Of a stretch of DNA of 64,000 nt, positions 16,733 through 26,651 are shown piece after piece. The stretch's first letter is position 1. Every line of letters starts with the position of its first letter. The DNA is from Rikenellaceae bacterium (GTDB taxonomy: Bacteria > Bacteroidota > Bacteroidia > Bacteroidales > Rikenellaceae): NCBI GenBank assembly GCA_902363575.1, contig CABJAJ010000001.1, forward strand, positions 372,001 through 436,000, in the 5' to 3' direction. The translations under genes and the position numbers were made by a program. A model generated the notes under the pieces. That model was given only the letters and a program-made list of their open reading frames with translations. It made no database searches and was not told the DNA's origin.

Positions 16733-18988
16733 ATGTCAGTACTTACTTTCGACAAAAGCGAACTGAGCAACCTGGAATACGCGCTCCAGCGCGAGATGCT
16801 CGCCACCGACCGTCGGGGCGGCTACATGTCCACGACCATCGTGTGCTGCAATACGCGCAAGTATCACGGCCTGATGGTCGCGCCCATCGACGACAGCGAC
16901 CGCTCCTATGTGCTGCTTTCGTCGCTCGACGAGACCATCGTGCAGCACGACCAGTCGTTCAACCTCGCGCTGCATCGGTTCAAAGGGGTTTACGAGCCCC
17001 GGGGTCATAAGTACATCACCGACTTTGAATACACGCCCACCCCGACGATCACCTACCGTGTGGGCGGGGTGATCCTGCGTAAAGAGCTGCTGTGGATCCA
17101 CAAGCGGACGCAACTGATGATCCGCTATACCCTTCTGGACGCCCACTCGGAAACCACGCTTAGGTTGCGCCCGTTCTTTGCCTTCCGCGACAAACACGCC
17201 CTCTCCCACGCCAACATGGAGGCCGACGGCCGCTCGTGGCCCGTTCCGGGAGGCGTGAGGTGCCGTCTCTACCGGACGTTTCCGTGGCTTTACCTCCAGA
17301 TCGACAAGGATGGGGCGGAGTTCGTTCCCGCGCCCGACTGGTGGTACGGCTTCGAGTACCCCGAGGAGCTTCGGCGCGGTTATGAAGGGTACGAGGATCT
17401 GCTGACCACCGGCTATTTTGAAACGACGATCCGCAAGGGCGAAAGCATCGTTTTCTCGGCTTCGGTCGCCCCGATGGACTCTCCCGGCGCAATCCGCGAG
17501 GCGTTCGACGCGTCGATCGCCCGCCGCACCCACAAGATCGACTTCCTGAGCTGTATGCACCACTCGGCGCGGCAGTTCGTGATTCGGCGGCCCGGCGACC
17601 GCACGGAGGTCATCGCCGGCTACCCCTGGTTCGGGGAGATCGGACGACAGACGCTCGTGGCCCTGCCGGGCATCACGCTCGAACAGGGGCATAAGGAGGA
17701 CTGCATGGATGCGCTCGATACGATCGTGCGGGGGATGCGCGACGGGATGTTTACGGGCACCTTCTCCATGCAGGAGGCGGCCGACGCGCCCCTGTGGTTT
17801 TTCTGGACGGTGCAGCGACTCGCCGAGGAGGTGGGCGAAGAGACGATCTGGAGACGTTACGGCGAGGCGATGAAACAGGTGCTCGCCGCCTATCGCCGCG
17901 GCGTCGAGGGCATCGGATTGCAGGCCGACGGATTGATTCGTACCGCCGTGCCGGGCCGGGCGCTGACGTGGATGGATACGATGGTGGACGGGGCTCCCGT
18001 GACGCCGCGCAGCGGCTATGCGGTTGAAGTCAACGCATTGTGGTACAATGCGGTATGCTATGCACTCCGGCTGGCGGAGCGGTTCGGGGACGAGGCGTTC
18101 GCCGCCGGATGGCGGGAGCTGCCCGAGCGGACGCGGCGGAGTTTTCTCGACAAGTTCTGGATCGAGGACGAGCGTTACCTGGCCGACTATGTGGACGAGC
18201 AGGGAGCTAACCGCTTCATCCGCCCCAATATGATCGTCGCCTGCGGGTTGGACTTTACGATGCTCGACGAGCAGCACCGCGCCGATGTGGTTCGCACGGT
18301 GCGCCAACATCTGCTTACCCCCAAGGGGCTGCGGAGCCTGTCGCCCCGCAATCCGCTTTACGAAAGCCGGGTGGAGGGCGGTCCGCGCGCCCGCGAGATC
18401 GAGTCGATGAACGGAGCGGTCTGGGTCTGGCCTCTTTGGTTCTATGTCAAGGCGGCGTTCGATCTGGGCGGGCGCAGCTTCCTGGTCGAAGCCGAGGAGA
18501 TTCTGGCCGGTTTCGACGAGGATATCCAGACCTACGGGATCGGCTCGGTCAATGAGCTTTACGATGCCGACCCGCCGTTTACCCCGCGCGGAGCCATCTC
18601 CCAGGCCTGGAGCGTGGGGGCGGTGCTGGGTATTCACCGGCTGATCGAGCGGTATGGTTCCCTCGCGGAGAACCGTGCGCCCCTGACCGACACGCAGGCT
18701 GCGGATCTCGCGGCCGATATGAAGGCGGTGGCGGATGAACTGCTCCCGCACGCGGCTGCTGCGCAGAGCGATGCGGCTGTCGGAGGGAACCGGAGCGACC
18801 TGCCCGGAAAACCGACCGGGGCGGGAGTGGAGACGAAAAACGGAGCCGGCAAACGTGTGGGTGCTCCGAAGAAAGCGGAGTCCGCCGCAGGACAGGAGCC
18901 TTGCGCCTGTGCACGGGCATCGGCCAAGCGTCCCGCGGCACGGCATGCCGAGGCACGCAGGCGGGTGAAAACAATAAAAAAGCAATAA
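16733..18988 (+). CDS. Glycogen debranching enzyme-like protein (amylo-alpha-1,6-glucosidase, GH133-like)
   Basis: 751 residues. An N-terminal beta-sandwich domain (LATDRRGGYMSTTIVCCNTRKYHGLMVAP) precedes an (alpha/alpha)6 barrel with AGYPWFGEIG, LEQGHKEDCMDALDTI, EAADAPLWFFWTVQRL and the late EIESMNGAVWVWPLWFYVKA. It is expected to remove alpha-1,6 branches left by phosphorolysis. In the usual GDE_C motif GRDT the Asp is replaced: here it reads GRQT (Gln306), which may affect catalysis if that Asp is essential. A tail of about 85 residues after the barrel is Ala/Lys/Arg-rich, ends VKTIKKQ, and looks like a disordered extension. The next gene starts 3 bases after the stop, so they form one operon. 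Confidence 0.85.
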   Translation: MSVLTFDKSELSNLEYALQREMLATDRRGGYMSTTIVCCNTRKYHGLMVAPIDDSDRSYVLLSSLDETIVQHDQSFNLALHRFKGVYEPRGHKYITDFEYTPTPTITYRVGGVILRKELLWIHKRTQLMIRYTLLDAHSETTLRLRPFFAFRDKHALSHANMEADGRSWPVPGGVRCRLYRTFPWLYLQIDKDGAEFVPAPDWWYGFEYPEELRRGYEGYEDLLTTGYFETTIRKGESIVFSASVAPMDSPGAIREAFDASIARRTHKIDFLSCMHHSARQFVIRRPGDRTEVIAGYPWFGEIGRQTLVALPGITLEQGHKEDCMDALDTIVRGMRDGMFTGTFSMQEAADAPLWFFWTVQRLAEEVGEETIWRRYGEAMKQVLAAYRRGVEGIGLQADGLIRTAVPGRALTWMDTMVDGAPVTPRSGYAVEVNALWYNAVCYALRLAERFGDEAFAAGWRELPERTRRSFLDKFWIEDERYLADYVDEQGANRFIRPNMIVACGLDFTMLDEQHRADVVRTVRQHLLTPKGLRSLSPRNPLYESRVEGGPRAREIESMNGAVWVWPLWFYVKAAFDLGGRSFLVEAEEILAGFDEDIQTYGIGSVNELYDADPPFTPRGAISQAWSVGAVLGIHRLIERYGSLAENRAPLTDTQAADLAADMKAVADELLPHAAAAQSDAAVGGNRSDLPGKPTGAGVETKNGAGKRVGAPKKAESAAGQEPCACARASAKRPAARHAEARRRVKTIKKQ

Positions 18989-18991
18989 CCG

Positions 18992-20311
18992 ATGAGAGTT
19001 TTGATGTTCGGCTGGGAGTTTCCCCCTCATATCGCCGGCGGGCTGGGTACGGCCTGCTACGGGATGACGCGCGGCCTGGCACGCAACGACGTGGAGGTGA
19101 TCTTCGTGGTGCCCCGGGCCTATGGGGATGAGGACCAGCGTTTCGCCCGGGTGGTCAATGCAAGCGACGTGGAGACGCTCTACACGATTACGGAGCAGGG
19201 CGGCGAGGATATCGTGGACAAGATGTCCTTCATCCATATCGACTCGAACATGGTGCCCTACATTTCGCCCGAGGAGTATGCCTCCTACCGCGAGGAGTTC
19301 GTGCATTCGGGGCGCAAACAGTGGCAGACGACCGACGTGTGGAAACAACGTTATACCTTTTCGGGCAAGTACGGAGCCAATCTGATGGAGGAGGTGGCCC
19401 GCTATGCGATGGTCGCGGCCGAGGTGGCACGCGAGCTGGAGGGGCAGTTCGATGTGATCCATGCCCACGACTGGCTGACCTATTACGCCGGGATTGCCGC
19501 CAAGCGGGTTTCGGGCAAGCCGCTGGTGGTGCACATGCACGCGACGGAGTACGACCGCAGCGGCGAGAACGTCAATACGCAGGTGTATGCCATCGAGAAA
19601 GCGGGCATGGAGGCTGCCGACAAGGTGATCGCCGTGTCGAACCTGACGCGCAACATCGTGATCCAGAAATACGGCATCCCCGCCGATAAGGTGGTGACCG
19701 TGCACAACGCCGTGCGCTTTCCCGGAAAAGGGGAGCTGCCGCCCGAACGCGGGGTCGAGGACAAGGTGGTCACGTTCCTGGGCCGCATCACCTACCAGAA
19801 AGGGCCCGACTACTTCGTGGAAGCCGCGGCCAAGGTGCTCAAACGGGTGCCGGGCGTGCGCTTCGTAATGGCCGGGTCGGGCGATATGATGAACCATGTG
19901 ATCCGCCGGGTGGCCCGGCTGGGGATTGCCGACCGCTTCCATTTCACGGGATTCCTGCGCGGGGAGGACGTGAACCGCATGTTCCAGCTCTCGGACGTCT
20001 ATGTAATGCCCTCGGTTTCGGAGCCGTTCGGCATTTCGCCCCTCGAGGCGATGCGCTCCAACGTGCCGGTGATTATTTCCAAGCAGAGCGGCGTGGCCGA
20101 GGTGCTCGACTATGCGCTCAAGGTCGATTACTGGGATGTGGACGCGCTGGCGGATGCGATCTACGGGTTGATAACCTATCCCGCGCTCGCACGCATGTTC
20201 GCCAAAAAGGGGCACGAGGAGGTGACCGGACTGAAATGGAACAATGCGGCGGCGAAAATCAGGCAGGTTTACGAGCAGGTCGTCGCTGCCAACGAACGCA
20301 ATCAAGAATAA
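18992..20311 (+). CDS. Glycosyltransferase family 4 (glycogen/alpha-glucan operon)
   Basis: 439 residues with the GT-B fold of GT4. The N terminus MRVLMFGWEFPPHIAGGLGTACYGM is the glycogen synthase-like 'E-PP-GGLG' nucleotide-sugar loop; it is followed by DVIHAHDWLTYYAG, VVHMHATEYDRSG, the second-domain start VVTFLGRITYQKGPDYF, and the donor-binding SEPFGISPLEAMRSNVPVI with the E-x7-E pair. An unusual insertion near residues 85-125 (MVPYISPEEYASYREEF) is also seen in Bacteroidota relatives, as I recall. It lies between debranching enzyme and GH57 with gaps of 3 and 11 bases. A role in alpha-glucan chain synthesis is the best guess from context, acceptor unknown. Confidence 0.85.
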   Translation: MRVLMFGWEFPPHIAGGLGTACYGMTRGLARNDVEVIFVVPRAYGDEDQRFARVVNASDVETLYTITEQGGEDIVDKMSFIHIDSNMVPYISPEEYASYREEFVHSGRKQWQTTDVWKQRYTFSGKYGANLMEEVARYAMVAAEVARELEGQFDVIHAHDWLTYYAGIAAKRVSGKPLVVHMHATEYDRSGENVNTQVYAIEKAGMEAADKVIAVSNLTRNIVIQKYGIPADKVVTVHNAVRFPGKGELPPERGVEDKVVTFLGRITYQKGPDYFVEAAAKVLKRVPGVRFVMAGSGDMMNHVIRRVARLGIADRFHFTGFLRGEDVNRMFQLSDVYVMPSVSEPFGISPLEAMRSNVPVIISKQSGVAEVLDYALKVDYWDVDALADAIYGLITYPALARMFAKKGHEEVTGLKWNNAAAKIRQVYEQVVAANERNQE

Positions 20312-20322
20312 ATACCGATATT

Positions 20323-21582
20323 ATGAAAACAGTCTGTCTCTATTTTCAGGTGCACCAGCCCTGGCGTCTGAAGAGGTATCGTTTCTTCAACATGGGGAAG
20401 GACCACTACTATCTCGACGACCTGCTGAACCGTTCGATCATGCAGCAGGTGGCGCGGGAGTGCTACCTGCCCATGAATACGCTGTTGCTCGACCTGCTGC
20501 GCCGCTACGAGGGACGTTTCCGCTGTTCCTTCTCGCTGACGGGGATCGTCGTCGAGCAGATGCGGGCCTATGCGCCCGAGGTGCTCGACTCGTTCCGCGA
20601 GCTGGCGGCCACGGGTTACGTGGAGTTTCTGGGAGAGACCTACTCCCATTCGCTCGCCTCGCTCGCTTCAAAAGAGGATTTTACCGAGCAGGTGAAGCTC
20701 CATTGCGCGATGATCCACAAGGAGTTCGGCCTGCGCCCGACGGCTTTCCGCAATACGGAGCTCATCTATTCCGATCAGATCGGCGCCACCGTGGCGGAGA
20801 TGGGTTTCCGCACGATGCTGGCCGAGGGAGCCCGTCACGTGCTCGGCTGGAAGTCGCCCGACTATGTGTACACCAACGCGATCGACCAGAAGCTGCGGCT
20901 GCTGCTGCGCAATTACAAACTGTCGGACGATATCGCTTTCCGATTCTCGAACCGCGGTTGGGAGGAGTGGCCCCTGACGGCCGGGAAATATGCGGGCTGG
21001 CTCGCCTCGGACGAAACGCCGGGCGAGGTGGTCAATCTGTTTATGGACTACGAAACGTTCGGCGAACATCAGCATGCCGACACGGGTATTTTCGAGTTCA
21101 TGAAAGCGCTTCCCGAGGCGGCTCTTGCGAGCGGCGGGCTGGAGTTCGCCACCGTGAGCGAAACGGCCCTCAGGCATCAGCCGGTCGCGGTGCTCCATTG
21201 TCCGCATGTGATGTCGTGGGCCGATGAGGAGCGCGACGTGACGGCCTGGCTCGGCAACGAGTTGCAGAACGAAGCGTTCCGGAAGCTCTATGCCCAGAAA
21301 GCGAAGGTGGAGGCGCTGCGCAATCCCGATTTCGATTACGTTTGGCGGTTTATGCAGACCTCCGACCATTTCTATTACATGGCGACCAAATGGCTTTCGG
21401 ACGGGGATGTGCACTCCTATTTCAATCCCTACGACTCATCCTACGATGCGTTTATCAACTACATGAACGTATTGTCGGATTTTGAAATCGAGCTGGACAA
21501 GGCGCTCGCCTCCCAGCGGGCCGACAAGGGGCCCGGGAAAAAGGGAGCCGCATGCGAATGTGTGTGCGACACGAAATCCTGA
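20323..21582 (+). CDS. GH57-family alpha-amylase-like glucanotransferase or hydrolase
   Basis: 419 residues from the ATG at 20323, which follows the GT4 stop by 11 bases; the longer frame from 20236 would overlap GT4. GH57 blocks are present: YFQVHQPWRLKRYRFF (region 1 with HQP), FSLTGIVVEQM, FLGETYSHSLASL, the putative nucleophile region AFRNTELIYS, and FMDYETFGEHQHADTG, whose Asp is likely the acid/base. GH57 enzymes act on alpha-glucans as amylases, 4-alpha-glucanotransferases or branching enzymes; the exact activity cannot be read here. As last gene of the glycogen operon, a branching or glucanotransferase role would complete the pathway, since no GH13 branching enzyme is present nearby. 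A terminator follows. Confidence 0.85.
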   Translation: MKTVCLYFQVHQPWRLKRYRFFNMGKDHYYLDDLLNRSIMQQVARECYLPMNTLLLDLLRRYEGRFRCSFSLTGIVVEQMRAYAPEVLDSFRELAATGYVEFLGETYSHSLASLASKEDFTEQVKLHCAMIHKEFGLRPTAFRNTELIYSDQIGATVAEMGFRTMLAEGARHVLGWKSPDYVYTNAIDQKLRLLLRNYKLSDDIAFRFSNRGWEEWPLTAGKYAGWLASDETPGEVVNLFMDYETFGEHQHADTGIFEFMKALPEAALASGGLEFATVSETALRHQPVAVLHCPHVMSWADEERDVTAWLGNELQNEAFRKLYAQKAKVEALRNPDFDYVWRFMQTSDHFYYMATKWLSDGDVHSYFNPYDSSYDAFINYMNVLSDFEIELDKALASQRADKGPGKKGAACECVCDTKS

Positions 21583-21644
21583 ACCGGTAGCGCGGCGGTG
21601 TCACGACGCTTTGTCCGTGACCCCTATCCTGACTCGAATGGTTC

Positions 21645-21682
21645 AACCCCGGCGAATGACTTGTGCGTCCGCCGGGGTTTCG
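21645..21682 (+). terminator. Terminator of the glycogen operon
   Basis: A 10-base perfect stem (AACCCCGGCG / CGCCGGGGTT) with a 15-base loop and a short T-run lies about 60 bases after the GH57 stop. Confidence 0.7.
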
Positions 21683-21912
21683 TTACATAGCCGGCCGATG
21701 AATGGGATTCCATATTGCATACCGGACCGGTCTGGTACCCTCTTGAACAGTCCGGTACATCCGGTATAGCCCGGTGGCTGACGCGGTTTGTTGCGGTTTG
21801 TTGCCGAAAGACCCGGCACGGTGCGGTGCGCCGGGGCGAAGCTCTTCCGGGCGATACGGACGGAGTTCCGGTCGAGAGACCCGCCGACGGAGGCGGATAT
21901 TTTTGACCTCAG

Positions 21913-21961
21913 CCGAAAAGCAGAAAAGCACACCGAAACGGTGTGCTTTTCTGCTTTTCGG
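21913..21961 (-). terminator. Long perfect hairpin terminator of the OmpA/TPR gene
   Basis: A 23-base perfect inverted repeat with a 3-base loop (AAA on the plus strand), starting CCGAAAAGCAGAAAAGC, lies about 45 bases beyond the stop at 22005. The internal A/T runs could make it act in both directions. Confidence 0.75.
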
Positions 21962-22004
21962 ACTTCCGACCGGGCTTGCCGGCCGCAGTCGTGTGGTCGC
22001 GGTC

Positions 22005-23738
22005 TTAGAACCGGAAGCCGTTGTCGCGAAGCGCTTTCAGGTTGGCGTCGCGGGCCGCTTTCTTGGCCAGGCGTGCGTCTTTGGAGATGGCGCTGCGGAG
22101 CTGCGCCTCGGCGGTCTTCAGGTCGCCTTCGTTGGAGGCGATCACGGCGCGGAGGTAATCGGCATCGGCCGAGGTATCCTGGGCGATGGCTTTCTTCGCG
22201 GCGGCGTAGTCGTTGTTGAGCGTGCTGGCAACGGCGGCGTTATACCCCTTGAGCTGGCGGGTGGCCTCGTTGTAGTTGCCTTCGGCTGCGGCGATCAGGC
22301 TGCGGGTCTCGGCGTTGGCGGCTTTCGCATATTTCCCGGCCTCGGCTACGTTGCCGTTAGCCAGGTTGGCCAGTGCGAGGTTGTTATTGATCGCGTCGGT
22401 GGCGGCGCCGGCTTTGGCGGCTTTCTCGAATGCGGCGAGCGACTCGGCGTCACGGCCCATCTGGGCGTAAACGACACCCAGGTTGTTGTAGGCGCGGGCA
22501 TCGTTGTACTTCTGAGCGGCGTATTCGAGCACCTGTGCGCGCACGGCGTTGTCCTTGGCAACCGACTCGGCGACGAAGAGGAGCTCCTCCTGCGTCAGGT
22601 CACCCAGTTTGTTCTGGCTTACCAGGGCCATCATCTCCTCGTCGGTCTTGCCCTGCAGGTCGGTGCTGTTTACGATCATCGAACGGCGGAGTTTGGGCAG
22701 GATGCCCGTCTTGAGCTCGTCGAAGACGGATGCCATGTTCTTGATCTCGCTCTCCCGCTGAGCCGACGAATCATACATGCTCAGCACCTGGAGGATCAGG
22801 TTCTTGTCCTTGATATCGGAAGCGATAACCATCTCCTTGAAACCTTCCCAGTCCTCGCCGTAAGCCTCGGCGTCGATTTCCAGACCGGCGTCCTTGAGGA
22901 TCTTGGCGACGGTTTTCCTGCCCGATTCGCTGCGGGCTTTGGAGAGCTTGTCGTTGAACAGTACCGGTCCGTCGGGCGAAGCGTAGCCCTTCACGGCCAG
23001 ATGCTGCGTGGCGCGGTCGTTCTGCAGGTTCTCATCTACGTTCTGCTTGAATGCGTTGAGGTCGGCGCTCTTGATGGCCTTCTGGCTTGCGTTCGAGCTG
23101 TTGATCGGGTAGAGGATTTCGGTCTTGTCCACCTCGGTGGTCACGCGCTTGTAGTCGTTGGGCATCCCCAGCATGGCGTCCGCATATTTGAGGTCCTGCT
23201 GCAGGGTGTTCACACCCGTGGCGACCACCAGGCCGCATTCGCGCACGATGGCGGGGTCGGCCTCGATCTGGGCGGCCGTGACGATCTCACCCGTGTTGGC
23301 GTTCACCAGCGTGAACTCCTTGCATTTGCCCTTCGGGCATTTGATCTCCAGACGAAGCTGCAGCTCGGAGATCGCCATGCGCTCGTCGTAAGGGAACTCG
23401 ACGTGCTGGGTGAACTTGCCGCCGCTCTTCTTGTCCACGACCGTATAGTTGTCGTCCACCTTCGAGCCCTGGTAGAATTTCGGGGTGCCGGCGATTTCGC
23501 CGCCCTCGAATACCATGACGGGAGTGACCTTGACCACCGCCTTGGCGTTATAGTATTCGGCCGGGAACGATACGCTGATGTCAGCGGCGACGATGCCGTT
23601 GTTGAGCACCAGCACCTCGGGGGTGCAGTTCCACGAGATGTCCTCGCGATTCTTGGCCATCTTCTTGAAGCAGTTGCAACTCGAGAAGGCCAATGTGGCG
23701 ATCACGAGCACCATGCTCAGTTTCATCAGATTTTTCAT
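22005..23738 (-). CDS. OmpA-like lipoprotein with TPR repeats
   Basis: About 577 residues from the ATG at 23738; the ATG two codons upstream is less favoured. The signal peptide MKNLMKLSMVLVIATLAFSSC gives a lipobox Cys. Residues about 30-200 are beta-rich (WNCTPEVLVLNNGIVAADISV, CPKGKCKEF with paired Cys). An OmpA-type peptidoglycan-binding region follows (LAVKGYASPDGP, LSKARSESGRKTVAKIL), where 'SPDG' replaces the usual 'TD..G' turn. From about residue 400 there are TPR-like helices (ARAYNNLGVVYAQMGRDAESLAAFEKAAK). Such proteins are abundant outer-membrane components in the phylum and anchor the envelope to peptidoglycan (family knowledge). Own promoter at 23827; strong terminator after the stop. 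Confidence 0.8.
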   Translation of the reverse strand: MKNLMKLSMVLVIATLAFSSCNCFKKMAKNREDISWNCTPEVLVLNNGIVAADISVSFPAEYYNAKAVVKVTPVMVFEGGEIAGTPKFYQGSKVDDNYTVVDKKSGGKFTQHVEFPYDERMAISELQLRLEIKCPKGKCKEFTLVNANTGEIVTAAQIEADPAIVRECGLVVATGVNTLQQDLKYADAMLGMPNDYKRVTTEVDKTEILYPINSSNASQKAIKSADLNAFKQNVDENLQNDRATQHLAVKGYASPDGPVLFNDKLSKARSESGRKTVAKILKDAGLEIDAEAYGEDWEGFKEMVIASDIKDKNLILQVLSMYDSSAQRESEIKNMASVFDELKTGILPKLRRSMIVNSTDLQGKTDEEMMALVSQNKLGDLTQEELLFVAESVAKDNAVRAQVLEYAAQKYNDARAYNNLGVVYAQMGRDAESLAAFEKAAKAGAATDAINNNLALANLANGNVAEAGKYAKAANAETRSLIAAAEGNYNEATRQLKGYNAAVASTLNNDYAAAKKAIAQDTSADADYLRAVIASNEGDLKTAEAQLRSAISKDARLAKKAARDANLKALRDNGFRF

Positions 23739-23826
23739 ATGCAAAAAATGGTTTAAAATGTTTTACTTAACTGTTTTCGTTTGCTTGCCTTGCCGTGTAA
23801 CTCCGCGCGAGGGAGCGCGTTCGCCG

Positions 23827-23834
23827 CAAATATA
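23827..23834 (-). promoter_or_regulatory. Promoter of the OmpA/TPR gene
   Basis: TATATTTG on the minus strand with TTG exactly 20 bases upstream (plus-strand CAA at 23855-23857). The leader would be about 85 bases. Its -33 region lies at the edge of the preceding pnp terminator. Confidence 0.75.
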
Positions 23835-23858
23835 TGAAACTCTTTAGGATTCTGCAAG

Positions 23859-23898
23859 ATTTCAGGCGCTTTTCTGTGAGAGAAAATGCGCCTGAAAT
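23859..23898 (-). terminator. Terminator of pnp
   Basis: A 17-base stem with a single bulged base (arms beginning ATTTCAGGCGC and ending GCGCCTGAAAT, loop GTGAG) lies 34 bases after the pnp stop. A T-rich arm serves as the U-tract. Confidence 0.75.
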
Positions 23899-23931
23899 AC
23901 ATGCCGAAGCGGTATGGGAAGCAAATGCCGC

Positions 23932-26142
23932 CTATTTGTCGCGGGGCTCGCGGTGGGGGCGGCGTTCGCCGTCGCGCGGCTTGCGTTCCCGCTCCACATA
24001 GCCTTCGGGCTTGGGAACGAGTACTTTGTGCGACAGTTTGAGTTTGCCGGTCTTGGGATCGACGCCGATGAGTTTCACCTCGATCTCGTCGCCCTCCTTC
24101 AGGCCGCTCTCCTCCATGGTCTCGAATCGTTTCCAGTCGATTTCGGAGATGTGCAGCAGGGCGTCCTTGCCCGGGAGAATCTCCACGAATGCGCCGAACG
24201 TGACGATCGAGCGGATGCGCCCCTTGTAGGTTTCGCCCACCTCGGGCATGACCACGATGGCCTTGATGCGCTGCAATGCGCCGTCGAGGGCCTCTTTGTC
24301 CACGCCGAAGATGTCCACGAAGCCCTTGTTGTCGGCCTCGGTGATGGTGATGGTCGTGCCGGTGGTCTTCTGGATGTCCTGGATCACCTTGCCGCCGGGG
24401 CCGATGACCGAACCGATCATGTCCTGCGGAATGGTGATCTGCACGATGCGCGGCACGAACGGACGGTAGTCCTCGCGGGGCTCGGGCAGACACTCGGTGA
24501 GCTTGCCCAGGATGTGCAGGCGACCTACGCGGGCCTGTTCGAGCGCCTTGGCCAGCACCTCGTAGGAGAGGCCGTCCACCTTGATGTCCATTTGCGTGGC
24601 GGTGATGCCGTCGCGCGTACCCGTCACCTTGAAGTCCATGTCTCCGAGGTGATCCTCGTCGCCCAGGATGTCCGACAGGACGGCCCAGCGGCCGGTTTCG
24701 CCGTCGGAGATCAGCCCCATGGCGATGCCCGAAACGGGTTTCTTGAGCTTCACGCCCGCATCCATCAGGGCCAGCGTACCGGCGCAGACGGTGGCCATCG
24801 ACGACGAGCCGTTCGACTCGAGGATGTCGGAAACCACGCGCACGGCGTAGGGATTCTCCTCGCCCACGGGAACCATCGGCTTGAGGGCCCGCCATGCCAG
24901 ATGGCCGTGGCCGATCTCGCGGCGGCTCAGGCCGCGCGGGGCCTTGGCCTCGCCCGTGGAGAAGGGCGGGAAGTTATAGTGCAGCACGAACTGCTCGGTG
25001 CCCTGCACCAGCACTTCGTCCTTGACCTTTTCGTCGAGCTTCGTGCCGAGCGTCACGCTCGTGAGCGACTGGGTCTCGCCGCGGGTGAAGATCGCCGAGC
25101 CGTGGGCTGCGGGCAGGTAGCCCACTTCGCACCAGATGGGGCGGATTTCGTCCGTGCGACGACCGTCCAGGCGCTTGCCCTCGTCGAGGATCATGTTGCG
25201 CATGGCTTTCTTCTGCACGTCGTCGTGGAAGTACTTGTGAATCAGCGGTGCTTTCTCCACGAGCTCCTCCTCGCTGTAACGTGCGGCGAATTCGGCCTCC
25301 AGCGCGTTGAAACGCTCCTCGCGCTCGTGTTTCATCGTGCCGCTGGTGGCGATGGCGTAAGCCTTGTCGTAGAGTTCGCTGATGATGGTCCGGCGCAGCT
25401 CCTCGTCATTGACTTCGTGGCAGTAGGTGCGCTTGACCTCCTTGCCGAGCTCTTTCGAGAGTTCGATCTGCACGGCGCAGTGCTTCTTGATCTCCTCGTG
25501 CGCGAACTTGATGGCTTCGAGCATGACCTCCTCCGAGACCTCTTTCATCTCGCCTTCGACCATCAGGATATTGTCGATCGTGCCGCCGACCATGATGTCC
25601 AGATCGACTTCGTTCATTTGCGAATAGGTGGGGTTGATTACGAACTGCCCGCCCAGGCGCGCCACGCGCACCTCCGAGATCGGGCCGCCGAAGGGGATGT
25701 CCGAGACGGCCAGTGCGGCCGAGGCGGCCAGACCGGCCAGGGCGTCGGGCTGAATGTCTTTGTCGGCGGAGATCAGATTGACGGTCACGTAAACCTCAGC
25801 GTGGTAATCGGCCGGAAACAGGGGCCGCAGCGCGCGGTCGATCAGGCGGGCGACGAGCACCTCGCTGTCGTTGGCCCGCCCTTCGCGTTTCATGAATCCG
25901 CCGGGATAGCGCCCTGCGGAGGCGTATTTCTCCTTGTATTCCACCTGCAGCGGCATGAAGTCCGTGTCGGGTTTGGCGTCCTTGGCGGCCACGACGGTAC
26001 CCAGGAGCATCGTGTCGCCCATCTTGACCACCACCGAACCGTCGGCCTGCTTGGCCAGCTTGCCCGTCTCGATCGTGATCTCGCGTCCGTCGGCGAGGGT
26101 GATCGTGCGGCGAACGGCGTTGTACAACTTGTTTTCTTCCAT
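23932..26142 (-). CDS. pnp: Polyribonucleotide nucleotidyltransferase (PNPase)
   Basis: 736 residues from the ATG at 26142 ([16 protein letters not shown]). The longer frame upstream would run into the rpsO terminator region. It is a phosphorolytic 3'-5' exoribonuclease of mRNA decay. Two RNase PH-like domains are visible: [28 protein letters not shown] and, in the second, [29 protein letters not shown] with [16 protein letters not shown]. They flank a helical linker. A KH domain ([19 protein letters not shown]) and an S1 domain ([29 protein letters not shown]) follow, with a basic tail ([15 protein letters not shown]). rpsO lies directly upstream, the classical rpsO-pnp order. Confidence 0.97.
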   Translation of the reverse strand: MEENKLYNAVRRTITLADGREITIETGKLAKQADGSVVVKMGDTMLLGTVVAAKDAKPDTDFMPLQVEYKEKYASAGRYPGGFMKREGRANDSEVLVARLIDRALRPLFPADYHAEVYVTVNLISADKDIQPDALAGLAASAALAVSDIPFGGPISEVRVARLGGQFVINPTYSQMNEVDLDIMVGGTIDNILMVEGEMKEVSEEVMLEAIKFAHEEIKKHCAVQIELSKELGKEVKRTYCHEVNDEELRRTIISELYDKAYAIATSGTMKHEREERFNALEAEFAARYSEEELVEKAPLIHKYFHDDVQKKAMRNMILDEGKRLDGRRTDEIRPIWCEVGYLPAAHGSAIFTRGETQSLTSVTLGTKLDEKVKDEVLVQGTEQFVLHYNFPPFSTGEAKAPRGLSRREIGHGHLAWRALKPMVPVGEENPYAVRVVSDILESNGSSSMATVCAGTLALMDAGVKLKKPVSGIAMGLISDGETGRWAVLSDILGDEDHLGDMDFKVTGTRDGITATQMDIKVDGLSYEVLAKALEQARVGRLHILGKLTECLPEPREDYRPFVPRIVQITIPQDMIGSVIGPGGKVIQDIQKTTGTTITITEADNKGFVDIFGVDKEALDGALQRIKAIVVMPEVGETYKGRIRSIVTFGAFVEILPGKDALLHISEIDWKRFETMEESGLKEGDEIEVKLIGVDPKTGKLKLSHKVLVPKPEGYVERERKPRDGERRPHREPRDK

Positions 26143-26250
26143 AAAATTTATCCAAAAATGTGTGCTTGCATCCTTGCGGCCGCGGCCGCATTCCGACTCG
26201 AAGGGGCCGGGCCCTGCATCCTGGCCGCCGGTTTCTGTGCGGCCGTCGAT

Positions 26251-26291
26251 AAAATGGGGCTGCCAACTCATGCGTCGGACAACCCCATTTT
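26251..26291 (-). terminator. Hairpin between rpsO and pnp
   Basis: A 9-base inverted repeat (AAAATGGGG / CCCCATTTT) in the 166-base gap after rpsO, followed on the minus strand by T. It may terminate or process the rpsO-pnp transcript. Confidence 0.6.
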
Positions 26292-26308
26292 TCCTCTTCC
26301 CCTGCGGA

Positions 26309-26581
26309 TTACTTGCGGAGGTTGAGCGTCTTCACGATGGCGCGGTAGCGCTCGATGTCGATCTCCTTCAGGTACTCCAGCAACTGGCGGCGCTTGCCGA
26401 CCAGACGCAGCAGCGAACGCTGGGTTCCGAAGTCGTGCTTGTTGCTCTTGAGGTGTGCCGTAAGGTGGTTGATACGGTAGGAGAACAGCGCGATCTGGCT
26501 CTCGGGAGAACCCGTGTCGGTGTTGGACTTGCCGTACGTACCGAAAAGTTCCTGTTTTTTCTCAGGCGTTAAATAACCCAT
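26309..26581 (-). CDS. rpsO: 30S ribosomal protein S15
   Basis: 90 residues, the usual S15 length. Typical sequence: [46 protein letters not shown] and [14 protein letters not shown]. It binds 16S rRNA at the central-domain junction and starts platform assembly. It has its own promoter about 70 bases upstream, and pnp follows. Confidence 0.98.
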   Translation of the reverse strand: MGYLTPEKKQELFGTYGKSNTDTGSPESQIALFSYRINHLTAHLKSNKHDFGTQRSLLRLVGKRRQLLEYLKEIDIERYRAIVKTLNLRK

Positions 26582-26651
26582 TGCGAATAAGTTTATTTAG
26601 TTCCACTCTACGACGCATCCCCCTTACCGTGGATCACGCCAGAGCGTGGCG

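Larger units (their letters stand above)
21583..22004. other. Intergenic stretch with two terminators
   Basis: 422 bases without a credible gene. It holds the terminator of the glycogen operon (21645-21679), a spacer of about 230 bases in which I see nothing, and a very long perfect hairpin (21913-21961) ending the opposite OmpA/TPR gene. Confidence 0.6.

Noticed and set aside
16733..18988. Lys/Ala-rich tail read as a histone-like DNA-binding domain
   Set aside because: No repeat register or known motif supports DNA binding; recorded only as a disordered basic tail.
21640..21680. A GGTTCAACCCC-like stretch resembling a tRNA T-arm
   Set aside because: No acceptor or anticodon arm can be folded around it. 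The repeat is the stem of a terminator.
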